DNA from: Nomia melanderi
Lineage: Eukaryota > Arthropoda > Insecta > Hymenoptera > Halictidae
Direction: 5' to 3'
DNA length: 64,000 nucleotides
NCBI RefSeq assembly: GCF_051020985.1
Contig: NC_135002.1
Span: forward strand, 3,782,001 to 3,846,000
Shown one piece after another: positions 61,601 through 64,000 of this stretch (positions are counted from its first letter, which is position 1; each line of letters starts with the position of its first letter). Position numbers and translations under genes: made by a program. A model generated the notes under the pieces. The model saw nothing but the letters and a program-made list of their open reading frames with translations, ran no database searches and was not told where the DNA came from.

Positions 61601-62638
61601 CTACAATAACGAGTGAGACTCGTGGTGAAGATTTTCAACATGATTCAACAAATATATATATTACCCAGTTTTTTCGAATTCAAAGTATATATTATTCCTC
61701 TGTAACCAATTATTATACTCAGAAGGAAATATAGGCGTAACATATACTTAGAATTTTTCTCTTTTTCCAATAAGTTATTAATGACAGAGTAACCGTATCG
61801 ATCAGAGTTGAGAAATAAATCATAGTCACTAAGCTCATGCACCATTTTACTATCGACAACTTGGAAGAAATGCAACAAAGTTGTCCATTCTACTTCAACT
61901 GGAAATTTTATTTGAAGATAATACATTGATAAATTAGTCAAAATTAGATAAATTAGTTAAATTAGTCTAGAAATCTTCATCACAAGTCTCACTCGTCATT
62001 GTACGGCAAGGGGTTAACCACTTGCGCTAGAAAGACGTGTTACGCGTCGTGATGTTCGCCCGAAAATCAACGACACATTGAACACGTCGATAGTCTTATT
62101 GCATCACATATTCCAGATTGTTCTGAAATCTACCAGTTCGTACAAAATTATTAATAAACGACATTTGTGTACATATCTGTATACAATACGCGTAGACAAA
62201 ATTCTTGATCCTGTCGAGTTTCTCAATTTTTGCCAGCGCAAGTGGTTACCACTCCCCTTTTTGTCAATACTTCCAATTTCCAAATTCTCGAACCTAAGAA
62301 AACCCCGAAGACTCGCGAGTCTTACACTCGAATCGACGCTAATCATTTCACTGTTCTATACTTTCGCAGTTTCTCGACTTCACGATCCCCTAAATTCCAC
62401 AGAACGATACTTCCATCCGGTCCACACGAGCAGCGTCGTGGACAAGAGCGGCGGCAACCTGATGGGCACCGACCTGGGCGTAGGCGCGGACCCGACGTCG
62501 CACCACCACCAGTCCCAGCAGGCCCAGCAGTCCCAGCAGCAGCCGCAGCAGCAGTCCCAGCAACAGCAGCAGCAGCCCAGCCAGCAACAGCAACAAGTGA
62601 TGCAAGACAAAAGCGGGAGACCGAAGTCTCCCCCGTGA
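12986..62638 (+). CDS. NfI: Nuclear factor I (NFI/CTF) transcription factor, spliced, 5' end outside window
   Basis: Span of the coding exons seen in this window; the coding parts are 12986-13177, 13925-14108, 26425-26478, 26728-26826, 35161-35301, 40403-40546, 57545-57732, 60198-60560, 61319-61553 and 62370-62638. Joined, they give one open frame of 622 residues plus stop, with phases agreeing at all nine junctions. NFI proteins are nuclear dimeric factors that bind the palindrome TTGGC-N5-GCCAA and regulate transcription. The first 125 residues are the C-terminal two thirds of the NFI DNA-binding domain. The rest is a low-complexity Ser/Thr/Pro-rich regulatory part, a proline-rich block resembling the vertebrate NFI activation domain, and a Gln-rich tail. 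The N-terminal helices of the DNA-binding domain are not seen here, so at least one 5' exon should lie upstream of the window. I did not find that exon by eye in 1-12985, but an eye scan can miss a 160-bp exon. Confidence 0.93.
13178..13924 (+). other. NfI: Intron 1 of NfI (747 bp)
   Basis: This GT-AG intron runs from gtgcgt to gttccacag. It is mostly occupied by TTAA-flanked repeat material (13254-13644, listed separately), which begins 77 bp after the donor. The last 280 bp are GC-richer unique sequence with no recognisable feature. Confidence 0.88.
13254..13644 (+). mobile_element. Composite TTAA element: family 2 with a family C fragment inside
   Basis: The element begins TTAA-CCCTTAGCACTCC and matches the family 2 copies at 20767 and 48136 for about 130 bp, to roughly 13385. 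From about 13430 to 13550 the sequence instead matches the inverted family C element seen at 58042, ending with CGTAAACCTAGTG followed by TTAC. The tail to 13644 carries a perfect small inverted repeat (GTCGAGT-CTG-ACTCGAC) and ends AAGGG-TTAA. It therefore looks like one element interrupted by another, with the outer 3' end belonging to a further family. Assignment rests on alignment by eye. Confidence 0.6.
13925..14108 (+). CDS. NfI: NfI exon B: C-terminal part of the NFI DNA-binding domain
   Basis: This exon enters in phase 0 and leaves in phase 1 (184 bp), with acceptor ttccacag and donor CACG|gtaagc. It encodes residues 65-125 plus one base. It reads [20 protein letters not shown], then [18 protein letters not shown], then [19 protein letters not shown], which is the end of the NFI DNA-binding domain. 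The Cys, Cys and His in [13 protein letters not shown] match the zinc ligands of the Smad MH1 fold, to which the NFI domain is known to be related. The first TTAA element of the next intron starts 98 bp after the donor. Confidence 0.96.
14206..14999. mobile_element. 794-bp TTAA element with CCGTTTGAGT termini
   Basis: It starts TTAA-CCGTTTGAGTCCC and ends GGTACTCAAACGG-TTAA, an 11-bp perfect inverted terminus. Inside it, at 14408, TTAA-CACGTTGAATGGC begins a second family (full copy at 31699), and at 14486 TTAA-CCCTCTGTAGG begins perhaps a third. It begins 98 bp after the exon B donor. Confidence 0.68.
15344..15630 (+). mobile_element. Family 1 element (15391-15630) beside a 'CACTAGAACTACCG' terminus
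   Basis: TTAA-CACTAGAACTACCG at 15344 looks like the end of another element. The family 1 copy then runs CTAA-CCCTTTGCACTCGGCAGG to TTCGGAGTGCAAAGAG-TTAA. This copy has the best hairpin, AGGTGA-CTC-TCACCT. The right end of the outer element is not found. Confidence 0.72.
15700..15848 (+). mobile_element. Family 1 element, 3' part only
   Basis: It starts near gttaaactagttcctcgatacgtgaaatagaa and ends CTCCCAAGTGCAAAGGG-TTAA. The left 90 bp are missing. It lies only about 70 bp after the previous copy. Confidence 0.62.
17725..17963 (+). mobile_element. Family D TTAA element
   Basis: It starts TTAA-CCCGTTAACGTA and ends TTGTACGGCAGG-TTAA. It contains the inverted repeat ACGAGT-TTC-ACTCGT near the right end. 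A second copy is at 33170 and a partial one at 61820-62017. It shares its right TTAA with the next element. Confidence 0.75.
17960..18201 (+). mobile_element. Family E TTAA element, abutting family D
   Basis: It starts TTAA-CCCTTAGCGGTCC and ends TAGAGCAAGGGG-TTAA, with ACGAGT-CTC-ACTCGT near the right end. The interior differs from family D, but the last 40 bp are nearly the same, so D and E share a right end. Confidence 0.72.
18852..19254 (+). repeat. 201-bp tandem duplication
   Basis: Two copies begin agctcgtgtagctttctcgagg at 18852 and 19053 and end caatcatatgaagacaag. They differ at a modest number of positions. Confidence 0.85.
20046..20300 (+). repeat. 124-bp tandem duplication
   Basis: Two copies start gatgaaaatttgaaa(c)agatcgacg at 20046 and 20170, and both contain tcaatataaattgt and ttctactgtcaatcg(t/c)cattttc. 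Confidence 0.8.
20767..20999 (+). mobile_element. Family 2 TTAA element
   Basis: It starts TTAA-TCCTCATCATTCC and ends GAGTTCAAAGGG-TTAG. Interior landmarks gaaaatg, aacattccttcgatctttcattttccttctcagta and taaaatatttaatatta are shared with the copies at 42736 and 48136. Confidence 0.75.
21100..21249 (+). mobile_element. Family 2 TTAA element, 3' part only
   Basis: It matches the copy at 20767 from acatttcttcaatatttcattttcc to GAGTTCAAAGGG, ending with an intact TTAA. The left 90 bp are missing. It is only 100 bp downstream of the fuller copy. Confidence 0.68.
23577..24030 (+). repeat. TCTAGA-rich short tandem array
   Basis: Phrases ttaactctagaaattattaaatctagaagtgatcaa recur every 35-70 bp, so TCTAGA hexamers occur more than a dozen times in 450 bp. 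No frame and no known element. Confidence 0.82.
26425..26478 (+). CDS. NfI: NfI exon C: 54-bp exon, possibly a cassette
   Basis: This short exon is bounded by gttgcag and AAAAG|gtaaag. It enters and leaves in phase 1, so it can be included or skipped without breaking the frame. It encodes 18 residues, [19 protein letters not shown] when joined to its neighbours. That sequence is charged, basic at its end, and not a part of NFI I recognise from vertebrates. The coding-like frame, good splice signals and matching phase support it. I cannot tell whether it is constitutive. Confidence 0.72.
26479..26727 (+). other. NfI: Intron 3 of NfI (249 bp)
   Basis: This is the shortest intron seen, GT-AG, AT-rich, with acceptor ctgttcccag. 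I see nothing else in it. Confidence 0.8.
26728..26826 (+). CDS. NfI: NfI exon D: conserved segment after the DNA-binding domain
   Basis: This 99-bp exon is phase 1 on both sides, with acceptor gttcccag and donor AAAAG|gtacga. It encodes [20 protein letters not shown] followed by [12 protein letters not shown]. The part [13 protein letters not shown] aligns with the conserved vertebrate NFI segment FVTSGVFSVTELVRVSQ that follows the DNA-binding domain, so the identification is good. It sits 249 bp after exon C and more than 8 kb before the next exon. Confidence 0.9.
26945..27110 (+). repeat. A/G-rich polypurine tract
   Basis: About 165 bp of almost only A and G (aaaagaaaaaaacaaaacaaaaaagaaag and similar). 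It follows exon D by about 120 bp. Confidence 0.75.
27655..28420 (+). repeat. CAGGTAC-rich tandem array, 146-170 bp units
   Basis: The phrase cttctcgattaatagcccatgtaattca recurs at 27924, 28094 and 28240. Each unit also carries tcagcctcgacat(t/g)tcaggta and tccgagactatctctat. The preceding 250 bp has looser caggtacttcgggta repeats. Confidence 0.82.
30265..30465 (+). repeat. About 60-bp tandem repeat, 3-4 copies
   Basis: Units contain ttcgtttctcctccaattc(g/c)tctccaagcaacaaag and a ttgcaactaaa phrase. Confidence 0.78.
31454..31668 (+). mobile_element. Family 1 TTAA element, right end lost
   Basis: It starts TTAA-TCCTTTGCACTCGAGAAG and follows family 1 to aatatttctaatgaaaaactt. The last 15-20 bp are missing. 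The next element starts 30 bp further on. Confidence 0.72.
31699..32165. mobile_element. TTAA-type element with CACGTTGAATGCCG termini, interrupted
   Basis: It starts TGAA-CACGTTGAATGCCGC and ends CGGCATTCAACGTG-TCAA, a 14-bp perfect inverted terminus with degenerate TTAA. A second element, 31766-31985, is inserted: TTAA-GCCCTTAACG to GTTAAGGGG-TTAA. Its right end includes ggtcaccggtgacc, a perfect 14-bp palindrome. Confidence 0.75.
31766..31985. mobile_element. Nested TTAA element with CCCTTAAC termini
   Basis: It is 220 bp, with TTAA on both sides and an 8-bp matched terminus (CCCTTAAC/GTTAAGGG). Interior AT-rich, noncoding. Confidence 0.72.
33170..33416 (+). mobile_element. Family D TTAA element, full length
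   Basis: It starts TTAA-CCCCTCGGCGTAC and ends TTGTACGGCAAGGGG-TTAA, with the ACGAGT-CTC-ACTCGT repeat 30 bp from the right end. It matches the copy at 17725 throughout. Confidence 0.8.
35045..35110 (+). repeat. (GAC)n microsatellite just before exon E
   Basis: About 66 bp of gacgacgac with a few substitutions, ending 50 bp before the acceptor of exon E. Confidence 0.85.
35161..35301 (+). CDS. NfI: NfI exon E: Ser/Pro/Tyr-rich regulatory segment
   Basis: This 141-bp exon is phase 1 to phase 1, with acceptor ggtttcag and donor CTTCA|gtgagt. It encodes [18 protein letters not shown] followed by [17 protein letters not shown] and [11 protein letters not shown]. The position and the IKIEHPPYY motif, which resembles a sumoylation consensus (I-K-I-E), fit the variable regulatory region of NFI. 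The sumoylation reading is inference from the motif alone. Confidence 0.88.
35586..36500 (-). repeat. 180-bp higher-order array of about 30-bp units containing ACGCGT
   Basis: The phrase taagcaatgagattcgatggg recurs at exactly 35641, 35821 and 36001. Within each 180-bp unit, variants of gagattcgacgcgttgaaattcaaagc recur about every 30 bp. Since 30 and 180 are multiples of three, the minus strand has a 111-codon frame (35880-36215) made of imperfect 10-residue repeats such as [10 protein letters not shown]. The later part to 36500 is more degenerate. Confidence 0.88.
37310..37875 (+). repeat. 93-bp tandem array built of 31-bp subunits
   Basis: The phrase aagcttatctcttctaaaagttcaaa recurs at 37411, 37504, 37597, 37690 and 37783, always 93 bp apart. 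Each 93-bp unit splits into three related 31-bp subunits containing ttctaaa(a/g)gttcaaa. It starts more loosely near 37310 and ends near 37875. Confidence 0.9.
38690..39195 (+). repeat. About 260-bp tandem duplication
   Basis: Two copies share aataaaacattcgagata (38771 and 39035) and then about 150 nearly identical bases through ggaaaatctcaatacaagtac to acccgcataaagaaaa. The copies differ at roughly one base in twenty. Confidence 0.85.
40403..40546 (+). CDS. NfI: NfI exon F: Pro/Ser-rich regulatory segment
   Basis: This 144-bp exon is phase 1 to phase 1. The other two frames contain stops, so the frame is fixed by phase. It encodes [20 protein letters not shown], then [19 protein letters not shown], then MDSPHSQTG. 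Vertebrate NFI proteins have a Ser/Pro-rich region with comparable DSPG/SP motifs here. The donor is ACGG|gtatgt. It is isolated by a 5.1-kb intron before and a 17-kb intron after. Confidence 0.86.
42736..42958 (-). mobile_element. Family 2 TTAA element, full length
   Basis: It starts TTAA-CCCTTTGAACTCCG and ends GGAGTGCTAAGGG-TTAA, 223 bp. It is in reverse orientation relative to the copy at 48136. The termini are inverted complements at about 9 of 12 positions. Confidence 0.82.
44844..44892. repeat. (TA)n microsatellite
   Basis: About 48 bp of pure or nearly pure TA, followed by TATA/TACG-rich sequence to 44945. Confidence 0.9.
45775..46490 (+). repeat. CT-rich minisatellite, about 50-bp units
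   Basis: The phrase ctatctcttactctcttctctttatctatgaa recurs about every 48-51 bp, passing into plain (CT)n at the end. The strand is almost purine-free. Leu/Ser-rich frames here are composition artefacts. Confidence 0.87.
48044..48499. mobile_element. TTAA element with CACGTTCAC termini, interrupted by family 2
   Basis: It starts TTAA-CACGTTCACACCGG and ends GCCGTGAACGTG-TTAA, a 9-bp perfect inverted terminus with TTAA on both sides. It carries the family 2 copy at 48136-48357. A CCACCGGTGG palindrome lies near its right end. Confidence 0.77.
48136..48357 (+). mobile_element. Family 2 TTAA element, nested
   Basis: It runs TTGA-CCCTTAGCACTCC to GAGTTCAAAGGG-TTAA. It has the usual family 2 interior (aacattccttcgatctttt, gtagtttcttta). 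Confidence 0.8.
48508..48743 (-). mobile_element. Family 1 element flanked by CTAA on both sides
   Basis: It runs CTAA-CCCTCTGCACTCG to CTGAGTGCAAAGGG-CTAA in reverse orientation. Both flanks read CTAA, which suggests either a target other than TTAA or parallel mutation. It starts 9 bp after the end of the previous element. Confidence 0.75.
49445..49635 (+). repeat. About 51-bp tandem repeat
   Basis: attaatt(g)ca and gattcgattttggact-like phrases recur, with attaatt at 49492, 49543 and 49593. Confidence 0.75.
55527..55682 (+). repeat. (CTGT/CCGT)n tetranucleotide array
   Basis: About 155 bp of ctgtctgtccgt with variants. The minus strand is open (61 codons of a DRQT-type repeat) but this is a simple-repeat artefact. 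Confidence 0.9.
56425..56720 (+). repeat. TA/TACA-rich simple repeats
   Basis: Several short (TA)n and (TACA)n runs with CT runs between them. Confidence 0.8.
56907..56935. repeat. Alternating CG/CA purine-pyrimidine tract
   Basis: gcgcgcgcgcgcgcgcgtgcacgcg-type alternation over nearly 30 bp, between AT-rich flanks. Confidence 0.85.
57545..57732 (+). CDS. NfI: NfI exon G: conserved '[10 protein letters not shown]' segment
   Basis: This 188-bp exon goes from phase 1 to phase 0, with acceptor gtgtttcag and donor CCCCAG|gtagct. It encodes [20 protein letters not shown], then [19 protein letters not shown], then [19 protein letters not shown]. The [15 protein letters not shown] stretch aligns with the vertebrate NFI motif ETLKEFVQLVCPDAGQQ, a strong family marker in the C-terminal half. 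Confidence 0.94.
57894..58325 (-). mobile_element. Family 1 TTAA element interrupted by a family C element
   Basis: The outer copy starts TTAA-CCCTTTGCACTCGG and ends AGTGCAAGGGG-TTAT. It is in reverse orientation relative to the copy at 6901 and matches it closely on either side of the insertion. The inner copy, 58042-58260, starts TTAA-CACTAGGTTTACG and ends CGTAAACCTAGTG-TTAA, a perfect 13-bp terminal inverted repeat with a TTAA on each side. No coding capacity is visible in either. It begins 162 bp after the exon G donor. Confidence 0.8.
58042..58260 (+). mobile_element. Family C element (nested), 13-bp perfect inverted termini, TTAA target duplication
   Basis: The element is 219 bp including both TTAA copies. 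The two ends are exact inverted complements over 13 bp. The surrounding sequence resumes the family 1 sequence after the second TTAA. It looks like a MITE that jumped into an older MITE. Related partial copies are at about 13430-13550 and 61113-61205. Confidence 0.82.
58326..58512 (+). mobile_element. Copy of the 'CACTTTGAGTGCCGG' TTAA family, partial
   Basis: The sequence from cacattgagcggcc to gccggcgctcagg parallels the outer parts of the element at 59512-59935: gagcgcc(g)caataatgcg, ggatttctgga, aaaatgtacta, cgaaaatgta and ggctactc(a/g)ttgatca are shared. It directly abuts the preceding family 1 element. Its TTAA ends are degraded. Confidence 0.6.
59512..59935. mobile_element. Middle element of the nest ('CACTTTGAGTGCCGG' family)
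   Basis: It starts TTAA-CACTTTGAGTGCCGG and ends CCGGCGCTCAGTGTG-TTAA, inverted complements at 12 of 15 positions, with TTAA on both sides. A family 1 copy interrupts it at 59683-59912. A related copy lies at 58326-58512. Confidence 0.75.
59683..59912 (+). mobile_element. Innermost element of the nest: full-length family 1 copy
   Basis: It runs TTAA-CCCTTTGCACTCGACAGG to CTAGTGCAAAGGG-TTAA, 230 bp with both TTAA copies. It is in forward orientation, opposite to the family 1 copies at 57894 and 60741. The subterminal hairpin normal for this family is degraded here (aggcgccatccagtcgcc). Confidence 0.82.
60198..60560 (+). CDS. NfI: NfI exon H: proline-rich activation segment
   Basis: The exon has 121 codons, phase 0 at both ends, with acceptor atttccag and donor GGACAG|gtgagg. 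It encodes [18 protein letters not shown] followed by [19 protein letters not shown], then a Ser/Thr/Pro-rich and Ala-rich stretch ending with [16 protein letters not shown]. The [14 protein letters not shown] block is almost the same as the vertebrate NFI MLPPPPPPPMARPV motif in the proline-rich transactivation domain, so the family assignment is secure. The exon is strongly GC-rich (GCC and GCG codons), unlike its AT-rich surroundings. Confidence 0.95.
60654..60744. mobile_element. 91-bp TTAA mini-element
   Basis: It starts TTAA-TCCCTTGGCC and ends GGCCAAGGGG-TTAA, a 9-bp perfect inverted terminus, and encloses an acgagactcgt palindrome like the one in families D and E. It begins 94 bp after the exon H donor and shares its right TTAA with the next element. 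Confidence 0.7.
60741..61205 (-). mobile_element. Family 1 element carrying two insertions, right end lost
   Basis: It starts TTAA-CCCTTTGCACTCGG in reverse orientation. After 42 bp it is interrupted by a separate element (60779-60999). The family 1 sequence then resumes (ttctttgagactaattcgaagag) until 61112, where TTAA-CACTAGGTTTACGG begins a family C fragment in the opposite orientation to the one at 58042. The fragment matches the far end of that element to about 61205; the remainder of both is missing. Confidence 0.7.
60779..60999. mobile_element. Nested TTAA element with CCTCTTAGGC termini
   Basis: It is 221 bp, TTAA-CCTCTTAGGC to GCCTAAGAGG-TTAA, with a perfect 10-bp inverted terminus and TTAA on both sides. 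The interior is AT-rich and noncoding. I see no second copy of this family in the window. Confidence 0.8.
61319..61553 (+). CDS. NfI: NfI exon I: C-terminal conserved segment
   Basis: This 235-bp exon goes from phase 0 to phase 1, with acceptor gattacag and donor GACGAAG|gtcagt. It encodes [20 protein letters not shown], then [18 protein letters not shown], then [19 protein letters not shown] and a short Thr/Ser/Pro-rich end. The Ser/Thr/Pro-rich stretch followed by PRWNTAPFI and an acidic patch occupies the position of the C-terminal conserved part of NFI. A TTAA element starts only 36 bp after the donor. Confidence 0.92.
61554..62369 (+). other. NfI: Intron 9 of NfI (816 bp)
   Basis: This GT-AG intron has donor gtcagt and acceptor actttcgcag, with a good branch-point-like CTAAT near 62340. 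More than half of it (61589-62017) is TTAA element sequence. The remainder, 62018-62369, shows nothing recognisable. Confidence 0.85.
61589..62017. mobile_element. Composite of family E (reversed) and family D TTAA elements
   Basis: The left end TTAA-CCCCTGCCCTACAATAACGAG is the reverse of the end of the family E copy at 17960-18201, including the acgagt-gag-actcgt inverted repeat. From about 61820 the sequence instead follows family D (17725 and 33170): ctaagctc, tactatcgac, ttggaagaaa, gataatacattga, and finally tcactcgtcattgtacggcaagggg-TTAA. The join is unclear; both halves look truncated at the junction. Confidence 0.65.
62370..62638 (+). CDS. NfI: NfI last coding exon with Gln-rich C-terminus
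   Basis: The exon enters in phase 1 and ends at TGA 62636-62638. I place the start after actttcgcag because a CTAAT branch-like site lies about 27 bp upstream. A second AG at 62401-62402 is in the same frame and would shorten the protein by 11 residues. The product reads [35 protein letters not shown], then a Gln-rich run of mixed CAG and CAA codons broken by S, P and A, and ends [11 protein letters not shown] Gln-rich end is consistent with an activation surface, but vertebrate NFI does not end this way, so this tail looks arthropod-specific. Confidence 0.85.
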
Positions 62639-64000
62639 CACTGGAGGCTCAGACCGGAAAGTCTCGAGAAGTTCGCATGTTCCACGGGGTCGTTACTCAC
62701 CGCCGCCGCCGCCGCCGCTGCCGCTGCGTACGATGACAACCCTGAACAACAACAACAACAACAACAACAACAACCGCCGCCGCCGCCGCCGCCGCTGCCG
62801 CCACCGCCGCCGGATGGGAATCGCCAGGATTCCTCGTGTCGTGTTCAGCTTCGCGACCAAAGCCCGCGGAGAATCGAGTGCCTGAGAGTCTGATCGTTAG
62901 TTTAAGCCGACGCCGCGCTGTGGGGCCGAGGGACTTCCGGCGAACGGGACCGGAGGCCTGGGCTGCTTCCCCGGGCAAAGAACAACTTTGAGATACTACT
63001 GAAAGATCACACCAAGGTCTGGCCCCCCATACTCGGCGCCAATGTCTCTTGACCCTCTGAGGAATTCGGACAGGCTACTGGCTCCTCGCGAACCCTGGTA
63101 TCCGTCGGCTGATCCTCCTATCTGTGGACGAAAGGAGACTTAAGATATCGTTTGAGAGATGGCTTCTGGGTTATCCCTTTGTGTCCAGAGTTAGGGGATC
63201 TTCCATCTCTGATACTAGGTTAGGTAGATCGGATAGACACCTGTTCTGAATTAGTGTTCACCTTTTATTATGCTTCATTTCAACTCGAAGACTTTATTCC
63301 TCGAGGATTCTGGGTGATTTGATTTAAAATTAAAATTGTGATTTGATTTAGAAGCTAATTCTGAACGTTAGTCTCTATCAATCTAAGGGGATGTCTTGGT
63401 TTACAAATTGTATGTACTTTTTGTTGATTCTTTATCTTTGCTCGTCTGTACTTCGTTTTCTTTATTCTGATCCGATCCCAGAGCTAGCCTGTTGGAAGTT
63501 CAAGCCAGACCTCAGAGCGTCAACGTTTCGGTCAATTATTACTCTGCTCCTCGAAGCGTCAGCGCGAAGGCCTCCGCGACCGGAAGCGTGATCCTCCTCC
63601 CTCGGCGTACGATTCGCGTAACTCTGTCTCTCTTTCTCTCTCTTTCTCTCTTAAGTGTCCTGGAAAAGCGAACGAAAGCGAAAGCGAAAGCGCACGAACG
63701 GAAAAGCGGAGGTGCGAGCGAGAGGACCCCCGATTTCGTCTCCTATCGAGAACGCCGCCGATCGACGTCGATCGGTCCCGTCGATCGAGGCGAGGCTGGA
63801 ACGCAGTCGCCGAAATTAGACGAGCGAGACCGCCGGGAGGCCGAGGAAGAGCACGAAGAGGACGATCGGTCGATCGTTCGCTCGGCGAGCTTCGATAACG
63901 CGGTCCCCAATTCTTCCTGCTTCATGGCCATTCCGTTTGCGCGGAACGGGGAACGGAGGAGAACGGAAAACCGAGAAAAAGAAAGAAAAAAAAAAAGAAA
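62639..64000 (+). other. NfI: NfI 3' untranslated region, continuing to or past the window edge
   Basis: After the stop come a (CCG)n run near 62700-62725, a (CAA)n run at 62742-62772 and another (CCG)n run to 62815, then GC-rich and AT-rich unique sequence. I see no AATAAA. An ATTAAA variant at 63329-63334 is the only poly(A)-signal-like site I noticed and may be chance. A CT run lies at 63627-63652 and an AGCGAA repeat at 63670-63690. The terminal 1 kb contains no other gene I can support. Confidence 0.5.

Overview
The window is eukaryotic and almost certainly from an insect. Coding sequence is scarce: about 1.87 kb in ten short exons spread over nearly 50 kb. All exons are on the plus strand, all introns are GT-AG, and the reading phase matches at every junction. 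The conceptual product is a Nuclear factor I (NFI/CTF) transcription factor. The mixture of CpG-rich and AT-rich stretches, the insect-like NFI sequence and the many simple repeats suggest a hymenopteran such as a bee or ant. That assignment is an inference.

Layout: 1-12985 lies upstream of the first recognised exon. It is either 5' flank or, more probably, the tail of a long intron, because the N-terminal third of the NFI DNA-binding domain is not seen. Exons 12986-13177 and 13925-14108 encode the rest of that domain, including the zinc-ligand motif shared with Smad MH1 domains. Exons at 26425, 26728, 35161, 40403, 57545, 60198 and 61319 encode the Ser/Pro/Thr-rich regulatory and proline-rich activation part. 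The last exon (62370 or 62403 to 62638) ends in a Gln-rich tail and a stop codon. The 3' UTR continues to the window edge. The largest introns are 12.3, 8.3, 5.1 and 17.0 kb.

The non-coding sequence holds two main things. First, about 26 short (90-800 bp) non-autonomous elements have TTAA, or a one-base variant of it, at both ends and inverted termini. Many begin CCC and end GGG, as piggyBac-like MITEs do. I see about ten families, several nested, including a three-level nest at 59326-59961. Several families share a small subterminal hairpin with a CTC loop. No transposase is present. Second, many unrelated tandem arrays occur (91-bp, 81-bp, 180/30-bp, 93/31-bp and 94-bp units) together with microsatellites and polypurine tracts. 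I see no other convincing protein gene, tRNA, rRNA or CRISPR array on either strand.

The clearest candidate for something undescribed is this TTAA element community: its nesting, the hairpin architecture shared across families, and its repeated placement just downstream of the gene's 5' splice sites.
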